A DNA stretch of 64,000 nt from Daphnia pulex (GCF_021134715.1 NC_060019.1:11236001-11300000); one strand, 5' to 3'. Positions 13,370 through 24,466 are shown, counted from the first letter of the stretch. The notes: generated from the letters alone by a model not told the origin. Made by a program: numbers and translations.

Positions 13370-13890
13370 GACAGGTCGGCCAGTTTGTCCCGACACGATG
13401 TCCTTCTCACTTGAAGGTCACGAGAAACATTACGTAAAACTGGCATGCGGTAGTGTAGAGGTTGGGTGAGAATGACACGTGTTTCATCATTATCAAAGAA
13501 GGTACAATAGCCGCAAGGATAAGCTATTTGGTTTTCTTTTTGATATTGGATGTTGTAGACCCATCCCCAGCCACGTCAACCTGCAGTCTAAGGAAAGGCC
13601 AGTTTTCCTTCAATCGAAGGTCACGGATGTCATTACATAAAACTTGTCATGCAGTGGTGTAGAGGTTGGGTGAGAATGAGACGTGTTACATCCATTTGGT
13701 TTTCTTTTTGATATTGGATGTTGTAGACCCATCCCCAGCAACGTCAACCTGCAGAAGGAAAGGCCAGTTTTCCTTCAATCGAAGGTCACGGATGTCATTA
13801 CATAAAACTTGTCATGCAGTGGTGTAGAGGTTGGGTGAGAACGGGACGTTTTGTATCATTATCAAGAAGGTAGAATAACCGCAAGGCTTG
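13370..13890 (+). repeat. Tandem ~165-200-bp repeats upstream of the decayed gene cluster
   Basis: Two well-matched units (about 13,462-13,663 and 13,664-13,828) start GTTGGGTGAGAATG and contain GATATTGGATGTTGTAGACC and GGTCACGGATGTCATTAC. A diverged partial unit lies before them and a truncated unit after. The array ends just before the TATA box at 13,914, so it occupies the promoter-proximal region. A mirrored copy occupies about 24,467-24,987. Confidence 0.8.
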
Positions 13891-13913
13891 AGAGGAGGGG
13901 TGAGAAAAAGTCG

Positions 13914-16272
13914 TATAAAAGGCGAGAGAAATGTCGACAGGTATCAGTCGAGCGAGTATCTCCGACACGGTAATAACTGCTGTGTACTATTTGCCATCAG
14001 CTGCATTCTTCATCGTATTATCAGTTCTCAATCATGGGTAAATTTTCTGTTGTTATTTGGAGTTATGTATAAATTTCTATTTTGTTTTCTCTTTGTTAAC
14101 ATGCTAGATATTTTTGCATATTAATTGTTAAAATAATTATTGTTTAGTCGTACATAAGGGCAAGGATAAGTCGACAGGGATTAGTCGAGTGAGCATCTCC
14201 GACACGGTAACAGCAACTGCAGTGCACCATGTGTCACCAACTGCATTCTTCGTCGAATTGCTAGTTTAAATCATGGGTAAAAATGTTTACATGGAAATGT
14301 GAATCGACTTATTATTTATTAACATGCAAGTTATAATGTTCAAATGATAATTTGTCTAGCAAACTATGGCCTCATGCTGCGGTTTTGTGTTGCAGCGTTG
14401 ATGGCTGGGTCGGCCACTGGTGTATCGATGTTTCCTGGGTATGGCGGATAACAAATTGCAACGCCGCCACCTTACTACACAACATACGACACGACCAGTT
14501 GCTACACCGAGGCCCCCAAGTACTGAACCAAGGCTCCAGATTATTATACCACAACTTATGCTGCCCCGAACTACTTACACCGAATCCCCGCAGTATTATT
14601 CTTCCCCTAGCTACACTACAAAAGGGTCGAGTACTACGTCGAGGCTCCCAAGTACTACATCGCCACGGCACCGGAGTACAAAAACGGTCGAACACTACAC
14701 AGAAGCAATCATGGGTAAATATGTTTTTATTTTTTCATGGAAATGTGAATCAACTCTATTATTTTTCTAATTGCAAATATGTCAGTTATTATTGCATACT
14801 AATGTTTAAATCATTTGTATAGTAACTATGGCGTTGTGCTACTGTGAGTGTTGTAACGTTGATGGCTGGATCAACCACTGGTGTGCCGATTTCTCCTGGG
14901 TATGGCGGGCATGAATAATCCGTAGCAACCGGTTATTGCACTGGGCCCCCAAATACTACACCACCAAGGGTCCGGAGTATTACACCACAACTTGTACTGC
15001 CCCGATGTTACTACGCAGAAGTTCCGAAGTATTTTTCTTCCCCGAGTTTCACTACCTTCACCACGCCGATTACTAAACAACAACGTCAACAACTACTTAC
15101 CATACGAAGGTCTCCAGTACTACGCCACAATGGCTCCTGAGTAATAAACTTCGACCTACGATGTTCCAGCTAACTATAATAATGCCCCCATGTATTATTC
15201 TGTTCCCAGCTACTACACCGAGTATCTAACTTATCACACCACTGAAGCGCCCAAGTACTGCACTACAACCTACGTTGATCCAGGTTAAACCACGAAGGCA
15301 GCGGAGTACTACACCACGAAGGCAGCGGAGTGCTACACCACGAAGGCAGCGGAGTGCTACACCACGAAGGCAGCGGAGTGCTACACCACGAAGGCAGCGG
15401 AGTGCTACACCACGAAGGCAGCGGAGTGCTACACCACGAAGGCAGCGGAGTGCTACACCACGAAGGCAGCGGAGTGCTACACCACGAAGGCAGCGGAGTG
15501 CTACACCACGAAGGCAGCGGAGTGCTACACCACGAAGGCAGCGGAGTGCTACACCACGAAGGCAGCGGAGTGCTACACCACGAAGGCAGCGGAGTGCTAC
15601 ACCACGAAGGCAGCGGAGTGCTACACCACGAAGGCAGCGGAGTGCTACACCACGAAGGCAGCGGAGTGCTACACCACGAAGGCAGCGGAGTGCTACACCA
15701 CGAAGGCAGCGGAGTGCTACACCACGAAGGCAGCGGAGTGCTACACCACGAAGGCAGCGGAGTGCTACACCACGAAGGCAGCGGAGTGCTACACCACGAA
15801 GGCAGCGGAGTGCTACACCACGAAGGCAGCGGAGTGCTACACCACGAAGGCAGCGGAGTGCTACACCACGAAGGCAGCGGAGTGCTACACCACGAAGGCA
15901 GCGGAGTGCTACACCACGAAGGCAGCGGAGTGCTACACCACGAAGGCAGCGGAGTGCTACACCACGAAGGCAGCGGAGTGCTACACCACGAAGGCAGCGG
16001 AGTGCTACACCACGAAGGCAGCGGAGTGCTACACCACGAAGGCAGCGGAGTGCTACACCACGAAGGCAGCGGAGTGCTACACCACGAAGGCAGCGGAGTG
16101 CTACACCACGAAGGCAGCGGAGTACTACACCAGTACTTACGCTAATACCATTTACTACAACGAAGCTCCGCACGCACGACTCTCCCTGAGTTACTACACC
16201 ACTAAGGCAGCCGAATATTAAACCACAAACTACGATTCCGCAAGTTTCTACAAGGAAATTTCTAAATACTAG
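13914..16272 (+). pseudogene. Decayed cluster of YTTKAAE-repeat secreted protein genes, left arm
   Basis: A TATAAAA box (13,914) is followed by two similar first exons of about 105 bp, ending ATGG|GTAA near 14,038 and 14,278. Joining ATGG to the exon at 14,360 gives a plausible signal peptide, MANYGLMLRFCVAALMAGSA, then a TAA stop at 14,449. Past the stop, fragments such as PPYYTTYDTTSCYTEAPKY continue, interrupted by a TGA and a frameshift. A third ATGG|GTAA junction near 14,710 and an exon at 14,822 repeat the pattern with a one-base deletion. A TAA (15,286-15,288) stops the frame just before the 24-bp array. After the array the frame meets TAA and then TAG (16,270-16,272). The intact family would be a secreted Tyr/Thr-rich structural protein. 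I infer multiple inactivated, partly fused paralogues. Confidence 0.65.
15289..16128 (+). repeat. 24-bp x 35 tandem array encoding TTKAAECY, left arm
   Basis: Exactly 840 bp divides into 35 units of 24 bp. In the frame of the decayed gene each unit reads Thr-Thr-Lys-Ala-Ala-Glu-Cys-Tyr. The first and last units read Tyr-Tyr (TACTAC); the 33 in between read Cys-Tyr (TGCTAC) and are otherwise identical. Such homogeneity points to recent expansion by unequal exchange or gene conversion. The unit length is a multiple of three, so every frame stays in register, and five of six frames are open. That explains the long spurious open frames seen here. Confidence 0.95.
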
Positions 16273-16838
16273 AGCCGAAATTTCTATGTGACGTTATTTA
16301 TATTTGTCGGTTATTTTTATGCTCATTGGTCACTGAGAATTAATTATTGATCTTAAAAGAGAATATATAAATTTTTAATACGGCCAATACGGGTAATTCT
16401 TTTGTAATACTTTTGTTAGTAACTTCAAGTTTGTCAACTTCGCGTCAAATGTATATTGGTGTTGGATTTCTTCAAGGCCGGTATGCTGAATTGTGAATTG
16501 TTTGTTTTATATTTTACAGGTGACTACTGCCTTATTCATACGGACATGTTCTTGTGGTTCGACGATGATATTTCAAGAATTAGTTACGAAAGACAATTGT
16601 AACTGTAGATTTTTTCAAATCTTATAAATAATGTGGAAGTGGCTGACCTTTGTAAAAATGAAATACTTTGAAGTTGAGAGAAATATATTGATACAATTCA
16701 TAAACAAAACTTGGTGTAAATTAGAAACAATGAACAAAATACTTATAAAAAGAATTGTGTTATATTGTCCCACCTCCTCCCACAATTCCTCCACATTTTA
16801 CAGTCACATACATACATACACATATACATACACATAAG

Positions 16839-17114
16839 TTAACCCATTGGCTGCCACGCCATACAACCCGTAGGTTGCTCTCTACTAATCTACGCGCCAC
16901 GTCTGAAGGATCCATGACCAAGTGGGACTTGCCATTGTTGACAAGTCCGTGCTGAAAAGGGGGAACTATGGTGCATTGCCTGAAACAGGCGCCTTGCGGC
17001 AAATTTTGGGCTTGGCGACTCTCCGACCCCGCGGCTTGTAAACCACGAGACCGAAAAGCGCGGCCCGTGCTAAGGAGCTAGGGGAAAACAAAGGCGTGGC
17101 AGACAATGGGTTAA
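16839..17114. mobile_element. TTAA-flanked piggyBac-like MITE, left arm
   Basis: A 276-bp GC-rich block starts TTAACCCATTGGCTGCCACG and ends with the reverse complement, GGCGTGGCAGACAATGGG followed by TTAA. The TTAA target duplication next to CCC...GGG termini and terminal inverted repeats of about 18 bp are hallmarks of piggyBac-type elements. It has no coding capacity, so it would depend on a transposase in trans. Confidence 0.75.
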
Positions 17115-17378
17115 CTAACACTAACACAAACATATTACCAAAAACAAATGATGATCCACGCTGACATTTTGGAGATACCGGCGACGTTTTAGTGTCCATC
17201 TTCTCGACGTTTCCTCTCATTACCTGATTAAAGAGAAAACAATTCTTATTAAGTGACATGCCAATTAAAGTAACATAATAGTCACATAATACATATAGGT
17301 TCATTGTTCTGGTTTTTTTGCTCAAAACTTTAAGGGCGCGCTTTAAATCTACCTAACAATATTGAGAACTGTTCACAG

Positions 17379-17768
17379 AACAAAGCTCACATGCTAGTCT
17401 TCAAAAAAAAATTCCGGAAGTAGACCGGAAGTAACCACAGCGCCTCAACCATTGAGCTGTCGTCAAATTAAACCACATATTCGTGATCTCCATGAAATTT
17501 GGGGTCGATTAGGTGTGTTTTAAACGAAATCCAAAATTTGGCCAAAATCGAGAATTTTCCTGAACTATAGTTCAGGAAAATTTTCGAAACCGGAAGTACG
17601 AATACGTAAAAATGATAACATGAACTTTACCACAAATTTAACGAGGATCACGAATATGTGGTTCTTTTGCTCCTCGAATGAATATTTACTGAACTACTGA
17701 CTGAAATGAGCAAACCGGAAGTAAAAAAAAAAAACTCATTATCAAAAATCTAACAAGTGAGCTTTGTT
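17379..17768. mobile_element. Short inverted-repeat element, 390 bp, left arm
   Basis: Bounded by AACAAAGCTCAC and its inverse GTGAGCTTTGTT. The inside is rich in short inverted motifs: several CCGGAAGTA boxes, the palindrome CCTGAACTATAGTTCAGG, and paired ATTCGTGAT blocks. It looks like a non-autonomous fold-back or MITE-type element. I cannot assign a superfamily. Confidence 0.5.
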
Positions 17769-17803
17769 GGAGGTATAGTTACCGACAGTTTCCACGAAAT
17801 ATT

Positions 17804-18352
17804 TCAACAAAATAACTGCCAATAAACGTTTAAAGAGATGTGCAAAGTAACAGAAACTGACGGTTTTGACAGCTTAAAATTATCGAAAAGCCATCTAGCG
17901 TTAGAAAAAAGAAACGTCCAAGTAAAACATCCGTTAGCGCGTAAGAAGGGCCTGATTTTGGAAACTATTACACAGACAGAGTCTAACGCAACTAGACTAT
18001 TAGTAGATAACCTACGAAAATAAGTCAATTGCTGGGTACCTGGGCATAATCCCGTGGTGATGACTGCAGGGGTGTAACAGCGGACGGAAGCGATCACTGA
18101 AGTGGTCCAGAAACTCGCCAAGTCGCCAGTGAAGTAAAACCAATTGTGTTTAGAAGCAGTGAAACTAGACGAGCGTGCGTCGCGAAGATAAGGATGGAGA
18201 AGAAAGTTGATGGAAGTCCCTCTTCCGTCATGGTCAGCATTGGCACAAGAATCTCCGTGCCAGGACCACACGATTCCATAAAGAAACTGCGTGCTCTGTA
18301 AAATAAAATGTTTTACATTAATAAAAATATAACAAAGAATAAAGCATTTCAA
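17804..18352 (-). other. Unassigned open frames in the palindrome arm
   Basis: A minus-strand frame of 182 codons and a plus-strand frame of 61 codons (17,838-18,023) overlap here. Both are copied without change in the right arm (19,918-20,466). A TTTTATTTTACAG acceptor precedes an exon-like stretch starting AGCACGCAG on the minus strand near 18,300. I do not recognise either product and see no conserved motif. Identity of the two copies reflects arm identity and is not evidence of coding. Confidence 0.25.
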
Positions 18353-18503
18353 TCTTTACCTAGTTTAAGAAGCACACTGATTGTTCATGATGAAAAAACC
18401 GTAAAAATGGAATTCACTGCAACCAACAGCATTACTCCACATGTTGAGATCAATTTCTGCATGCCCAAGAAAGTGTCATGAAGTATTGCAGTAGCATGTG
18501 ATA

Positions 18504-18797
18504 GGTGGTTCAGTTCACACTCTTCATGTCACTGAAACTCTAAGTGGAAATGGGACAAGGAAATTCTCTACGTTATTTACAAATTTACACAAATTTACCT
18601 ATGAGAAATAAAACTGTACCCATGTCTTAGCTGGGTTGCCTTCTAAACAGAAGTAAAAAGCCATAACAACAAACATGCTGTTGCAGGGTACGCCACCAAA
18701 ATTGCGACATTCTGAAAAAGATCCTATGGTTCAAGAATACCTATGTTACATGAAAATCTGAATTGTAATGGTCTGGTAGCAGTAATTGGAAAATACC
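18504..18797 (-). repeat. ~295-bp subrepeat, copy B (inverted)
   Basis: Reverse-complement relative of 12,721-13,015, with an estimated 85-90% identity by eye. With copy A it brackets the decayed gene cluster and short mobile elements of the left arm, like long terminal inverted repeats of a unit of about 6.1 kb. Confidence 0.8.
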
Positions 18798-19472
18798 TTA
18801 TCTCGGCAAATTTGTATTCCACTATATGTGTGCTTCAAACATGAGTTTTAGGCTTTTGACTGCATGAGGATCTAATGGATGGAAATTGACTCAGCGCTAA
18901 GTCAACTTGTTGGAATGACTGACAGGACAGTATGCATCTAGAATTTGGAGAAATAAGTTGGTACAATATAAAAATAAGGAAACTAGGATAAACTCAAGAT
19001 AAACCTACATAAGATACGAAGTTCAATTTGGTATTTGATGGACAGGAATATTAAAGTATTAATTAGCTACAATTTGTTTCGCCTTATTCGCCTCGTTTCA
19101 CGATGTAACAACAACAAAGGCGACACTAGCGACATCTAGTAATGGATTTTGAATCCTAAGTAGGTAACACGATGTGGCTAGTGTCGCCTTTGTTGTTGTT
19201 ACAGCGTGAAACGAGGCTTATATTCCTGTGATTTCATATACTAAATTGAATTTCGTAACTTATGTAGGTTTATCTTGGCATAGTTTATTCCTTATTTGTA
19301 TACTGTACCAACTTATTTCTCCAAATTCTAGATGCATACTGTCCTGTCAGTCATTCCAACAAGTTGACTTAGCGCTGAGTCAATTTCCATCGGATTAGAC
19401 CCTCATGCAGTCAAAAGCCTAAAACTCATGTTTGAAGCCCACATGTAGTGGAATACAAATTTGCCGAGATAA

Positions 19473-19766
19473 GGTATTTTCCAATTACTGCTACCAGACC
19501 ATTACAATTCAGATTTTCATGTAACATAGGTATTCTTGAACCATAGGATCTTTTTCAGAATGTCGCAATTTTGGTGGCGTACCCTGCAACAGCATGTTTG
19601 TTGTTATGGCTTTTTACTTCTGTTTAGAAGGCAACCCAGCTAAGACATAGGTACAGTTTTATTTCTCATAGGTAAATTTGTGTAAATTTGTAAATAACGT
19701 AGAGAATTTCCTTGTCCCATTTCCACTTAGAGTTTCAGTGACATGAAGAGTGTGAACTGAACCACC
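19473..19766 (+). repeat. ~295-bp subrepeat, copy C
   Basis: Mirror of copy B in the right arm and nearly identical to it. It has the same orientation as copy A. Confidence 0.8.
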
Positions 19767-20501
19767 TATCACATGCTACTGCAATACTTCATGACACTTT
19801 CTTGGGCATGCAGAAATTGATCTCAACATGTGGAGTAATGCTGTTGGTTGCAGTGAATTCCATTTTTACGGTTTTTTCATCATGAACAATCAGTGTGCTT
19901 CTTAAACTAGGTAAAGATTGAAATGCTTTATTCTTTGTTATATTTTTATTAATGTAAAACATTTTATTTTACAGAGCACGCAGTTTCTTTATGGAATCGT
20001 GTGGTCCTGGCACGGAGATTCTTGTGCCAATGCTGACCATGACGGAAGAGGGACTTCCATCAACTTTCTTCTCCATCCTTATCTTCGCGACGCACGCTCG
20101 TCTAGTTTCACTGCTTCTAAACACAATTGGTTTTACTTCACTGGCGACTTGGCGAGTTTCTGGACCACTTCAGTGATCGCTTCCGTCCGCTGTTACACCC
20201 CTGCAGTCATCACCACGGGATTATGCCCAGGTACCCAGCAATTGACTTATTTTCGTAGGTTATCTACTAATAGTCTAGTTGCGTTAGACTCTGTCTGTGT
20301 AATAGTTTCCAAAATCAGGCCCTTCTTACGCGCTAACGGATGTTTTACTTGGACGTTTCTTTTTTCTAACGCTAGATGGCTTTTCGATAATTTTAAGCTG
20401 TCAAAACCGTCAGTTTCTGTTACTTTGCACATCTCTTTAAACGTTTATTGGCAGTTATTTTGTTGAAATATTTCGTGGAAACTGTCGGTAACTATACCTC
20501 C

Positions 20502-20953
20502 AACAAAGCTCACTTGTTAGATTTTTGATAATGAGTTTTTTTTTTTTTACTTCCGGTTTGCTCATTTCAGTCAGTAGTTCAGTAAATATTCATTCGAGGA
20601 GCAAAAGAACCACATATTCGTGATCCTCGTTAAATTTGTGGTAAAGTTCATGTTATCATTTTTACGTATTCGTACTTCCGGTTTCGAAAATTTTCCTGAA
20701 CTATAGTTCAGGATTATCATTTTTACGTATTCGTACTTCCGGTTTCGAAAATTTTCCTGAACTATAGTTCAGGAAAATTCTCGATTTTGGCCAAATTTTG
20801 GATTTCGTTTAAAACACACCTAATCGACCCCAAATTTCATGGAGATCACGAATATGTGGTTTAATTTGACGACAGCTCAATGGTTGAGGCGCTGTGGTTA
20901 CTTCCGGTCTACTTCCGGAATTTTTTTTTGAAGACTAGCATGTGAGCTTTGTT
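20502..20953. mobile_element. Short inverted-repeat element, 452 bp, right arm
   Basis: Mirror of 17,379-17,768, with a 62-bp tandem duplication that includes ATTTTTACGTATTCGTACTT and CCTGAACTATAGTTCAGG. The duplication is absent from the left arm, so it arose after the arms formed or was lost from one of them. Confidence 0.55.
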
Positions 20954-21217
20954 CTGTGAACAGTTCTCAATATTGTTAGGTAGATTTAAAGCGCGCCCTT
21001 AAAGTTTTGAGCAAAAAAACCAGAACAATGAACCTATATGTATTATGTGACTATTATGTTACTTTAATTGGCATGTCACTTAATAAGAATTGTTTTCTCT
21101 TTAATCAGGTAATGAGAGGAAACGTCGAGAAGATGGACACTAAAACGTCGCCGGTATCTCCAAAATGTCAGCGTGGATCATCATTTGTTTTTGGTAATAT
21201 GTTTGTGTTAGTGTTAG

Positions 21218-21493
21218 TTAACCCATTGTCTGCCACGCCTTTGTTTTCCCCTAGCTCCTTAGCACGGGCCGCGCTTTTCGGTCTCGTGGTTTACAAGCCG
21301 CGGGGTCGGAGAGTCGCCAAGCCCAAAATTTGCCGCAAGGCGCCTGTTTCAGGCAATGCACCATAGTTCCCCCTTTTCAGCACGGACTTGTCAACAATGG
21401 CAAGTCCCACTTGGTCATGGATCCTTCAGACGTGGCGCGTAGATTAGTAGAGAGCAACCTACGGGTTGTATGGCGTGGCAGCCAATGGGTTAA
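21218..21493. mobile_element. TTAA-flanked piggyBac-like MITE, right arm
   Basis: Mirror copy of 16,839-17,114, also 276 bp between and including TTAA repeats. It was evidently carried along when the arm was duplicated. Confidence 0.75.
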
Positions 21494-22059
21494 CTTATGT
21501 GTATGTATATGTGTATGTATGTATGTGACTGTAAAATGTGGAGGAATTGTGGGAGGAGGTGGGACAATATAACACAATTCTTTTTATAAGTATTTTGTTC
21601 ATTGTTTCTAATTTACACCAAGTTTTGTTTATGAATTGTATCAATATATTTCTCTCAACTTCAAAGTATTTCATTTTTACAAAGGTCAGCCACTTCCACA
21701 TTATTTATAAGATTTGAAAAAATCTACAGTTACAATTGTCTTTCGTAACTAATTCTTGAAATATCATCGTCGAACCACAAGAACATGTCCGTATGAATAA
21801 GGCAGTAGTCACCTGTAAAATATAAAACAAACAATTCACAATTCAGCATACCGGCCTTGAAGAAATCCAACACCAATATACATTTGACGCGAAGTTGACA
21901 AACTTGAAGTTACTAACAAAAGTATTACAAAAGAATTACCCGTATTGGCCGTATTAAAAATTTATATATTCTCTTTTAAGATCAATAATTAATTCTCAGT
22001 GACCAATGAGCATAAAAATAACCGACAAATATAAATAACGTCACATAGAAATTTCGGCT

Positions 22060-24443
22060 CTAGTATTTAGAAATTTCCTTGTAGAAACTTGCGGAATCGT
22101 AGTTTGTGGTTTAATATTCGGCTGCCTTAGTGGTGTAGTAACTCAGGGAGAGTCGTGCGTGCGGAGCTTCGTTGTAGTAAATGGTATTAGCGTAAGTACT
22201 GGTGTAGCACTCCGCTGCCTTCGTGGTGTAGCACTCCGCTGCCTTCGTGGTGTAGCACTCCGCTGCCTTCGTGGTGTAGCACTCCGCTGCCTTCGTGGTG
22301 TAGCACTCCGCTGCCTTCGTGGTGTAGCACTCCGCTGCCTTCGTGGTGTAGCACTCCGCTGCCTTCGTGGTGTAGCACTCCGCTGCCTTCGTGGTGTAGC
22401 ACTCCGCTGCCTTCGTGGTGTAGCACTCCGCTGCCTTCGTGGTGTAGCACTCCGCTGCCTTCGTGGTGTAGCACTCCGCTGCCTTCGTGGTGTAGCACTC
22501 CGCTGCCTTCGTGGTGTAGCACTCCGCTGCCTTCGTGGTGTAGCACTCCGCTGCCTTCGTGGTGTAGCACTCCGCTGCCTTCGTGGTGTAGCACTCCGCT
22601 GCCTTCGTGGTGTAGCACTCCGCTGCCTTCGTGGTGTAGCACTCCGCTGCCTTCGTGGTGTAGCACTCCGCTGCCTTCGTGGTGTAGCACTCCGCTGCCT
22701 TCGTGGTGTAGCACTCCGCTGCCTTCGTGGTGTAGCACTCCGCTGCCTTCGTGGTGTAGCACTCCGCTGCCTTCGTGGTGTAGCACTCCGCTGCCTTCGT
22801 GGTGTAGCACTCCGCTGCCTTCGTGGTGTAGCACTCCGCTGCCTTCGTGGTGTAGCACTCCGCTGCCTTCGTGGTGTAGCACTCCGCTGCCTTCGTGGTG
22901 TAGCACTCCGCTGCCTTCGTGGTGTAGCACTCCGCTGCCTTCGTGGTGTAGCACTCCGCTGCCTTCGTGGTGTAGCACTCCGCTGCCTTCGTGGTGTAGC
23001 ACTCCGCTGCCTTCGTGGTGTAGCACTCCGCTGCCTTCGTGGTGTAGTACTCCGCTGCCTTCGTGGTTTAACCTGGATCAACGTAGGTTGTAGTGCAGTA
23101 CTTGGGCGCTTCAGTGGTGTGATAAGTTAGATACTCGGTGTAGTAGCTGGGAACAGAATAATACATGGGGGCATTATTATAGTTAGCTGGAACATCGTAG
23201 GTCGAAGTTTATTACTCAGGAGCCATTGTGGCGTAGTACTGGAGACCTTCGTATGGTAAGTAGTTGTTGACGTTGTTGTTTAGTAATCGGCGTGGTGAAG
23301 GTAGTGAAACTCGGGGAAGAAAAATACTTCGGAACTTCTGCGTAGTAACATCGGGGCAGTACAAGTTGTGGTGTAATACTCCGGACCCTTGGTGGTGTAG
23401 TATTTGGGGGCCCAGTGCAATAACCGGTTGCTACGGATTATTCATGCCCGCCATACCCAGGAGAAATCGGCACACCAGTGGTTGATCCAGCCATCAACGT
23501 TACAACACTCACAGTAGCACAACGCCATAGTTACTATACAAATGATTTAAACATTAGTATGCAATAATAACTGACATATTTGCAATTAGAAAAATAATAG
23601 AGTTGATTCACATTTCCATGAAAAAATAAAAACATATTTACCCATGATTGCTTCTGTGTAGTGTTCGACCGTTTTTGTACTCCGGTGCCGTGGCGATGTA
23701 GTACTTGGGAGCCTCGACGTAGTACTCGACCCTTTTGTAGTGTAGCTAGGGGAAGAATAATACTGCGGGGATTCGGTGTAAGTAGTTCGGGGCAGCATAA
23801 GTTGTGGTATAATAATCTGGAGCCTTGGTTCAGTACTTGGGGGCCTCGGTGTAGCAACTGGTCGTGTCGTATGTTGTGTAGTAAGGTGGCGGCGTTGCAA
23901 TTTGTTATCCGCCATACCCAGGAAACATCGATACACCAGTGGCCGACCCAGCCATCAACGCTGCAACACAAAACCGCAGCATGAGGCCATAGTTTGCTAG
24001 ACAAATTATCATTTGAACATTATAACTTGCATGTTAATAAATAATAAGTCGATTCACATTTCCATGTAAACATTTTTACCCATGATTTAAACTAGCAATT
24101 CGACGAAGAATGCAGTTGGTGACACATGGTGCACTGCAGTTGCTGTTACCGTGTCGGAGATGCTCACTCGACTAATCCCTGTCGACTTATCCTTGCCCTT
24201 ATGTACGACTAAACAATAATTATTTTAACAATTAATATGCAAAAATATCTAGCATGTTAACAAAGAGAAAACAAAATAGAAATTTATACATAACTCCAAA
24301 TAACAACAGAAAATTTACCCATGATTGAGAACTGATAATACGATGAAGAATGCAGCTGATGGCAAATAGTACACAGCAGTTATTACCGTGTCGGAGATAC
24401 TCGCTCGACTGATACCTGTCGACATTTCTCTCGCCTTTTATAC
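22060..24443 (-). pseudogene. Decayed cluster of YTTKAAE-repeat secreted protein genes, right arm
   Basis: Mirror of the left-arm cluster, read on the minus strand from the TATA box at 24,437-24,443 to the TAG at 22,060-22,062. It carries the same duplicated first exons, signal peptide exon with early stop, frameshifts and stops flanking the array. The lesions are shared, so the cluster was already broken before the arms duplicated, or the arms have been kept alike by conversion since. Confidence 0.65.
22203..23066 (-). repeat. 24-bp x 36 tandem array encoding TTKAAECY, right arm
   Basis: 864 bp, exactly 36 units, one more than the left arm. Only the 5'-most unit on the minus strand keeps Tyr-Tyr; the 3'-most reads Cys-Tyr, unlike the left arm, where both end units are Tyr-Tyr. 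The arms have therefore diverged in both copy number and unit type. Confidence 0.95.
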
Positions 24444-24466
24444 GACTTTTTCTCACCCCTCCTCTC

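Larger units (their letters stand above)
12478..19136 (+). repeat. Left arm of a giant inverted repeat (palindrome)
   Basis: About 6.66 kb reappears in reverse complement at 19,171-25,888. Long stretches are identical by eye; for example, the open frames around 17,804-18,352 and 19,918-20,466 translate to the same 182 residues. Single-base changes and indels separate the arms elsewhere: one extra 24-bp repeat unit on the right, a 62-bp tandem duplication only on the right, a short insertion near 25,730, and a T/C difference at the site matched by 12,964. Similarity falls visibly towards the centre, across about 18.8-19.1 kb. The arms end in AGCGACATC-like sequence around a short spacer. Confidence 0.9.

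Noticed and set aside
14352-14822. Plus-strand frame of 156 codons overlapping the pseudogene cluster
   Set aside because: It is out of frame with the recognisable signal peptide and YYTT-type remnants, and crosses splice sites of the original gene.
15289-16128. CRISPR-like array
   Set aside because: The 24-bp units are directly contiguous with no spacers, and the window is a eukaryotic nuclear region with spliced genes.
15226-16189. Long open frames of about 300 codons on both strands reading RRQRSATP or RCLRGVAL repeats, as genes
   Set aside because: They are side frames of a stop-free 24-bp minisatellite. The frame matching the surrounding gene remnants reads TTKAAECY and is stopped on both sides.
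17804-18352. A 182-codon frame perfectly preserved in both arms taken as evidence for a conserved gene
   Set aside because: Identity comes from arm duplication or conversion, since non-coding sequence alongside is just as identical. No motif or plausible start context was seen.
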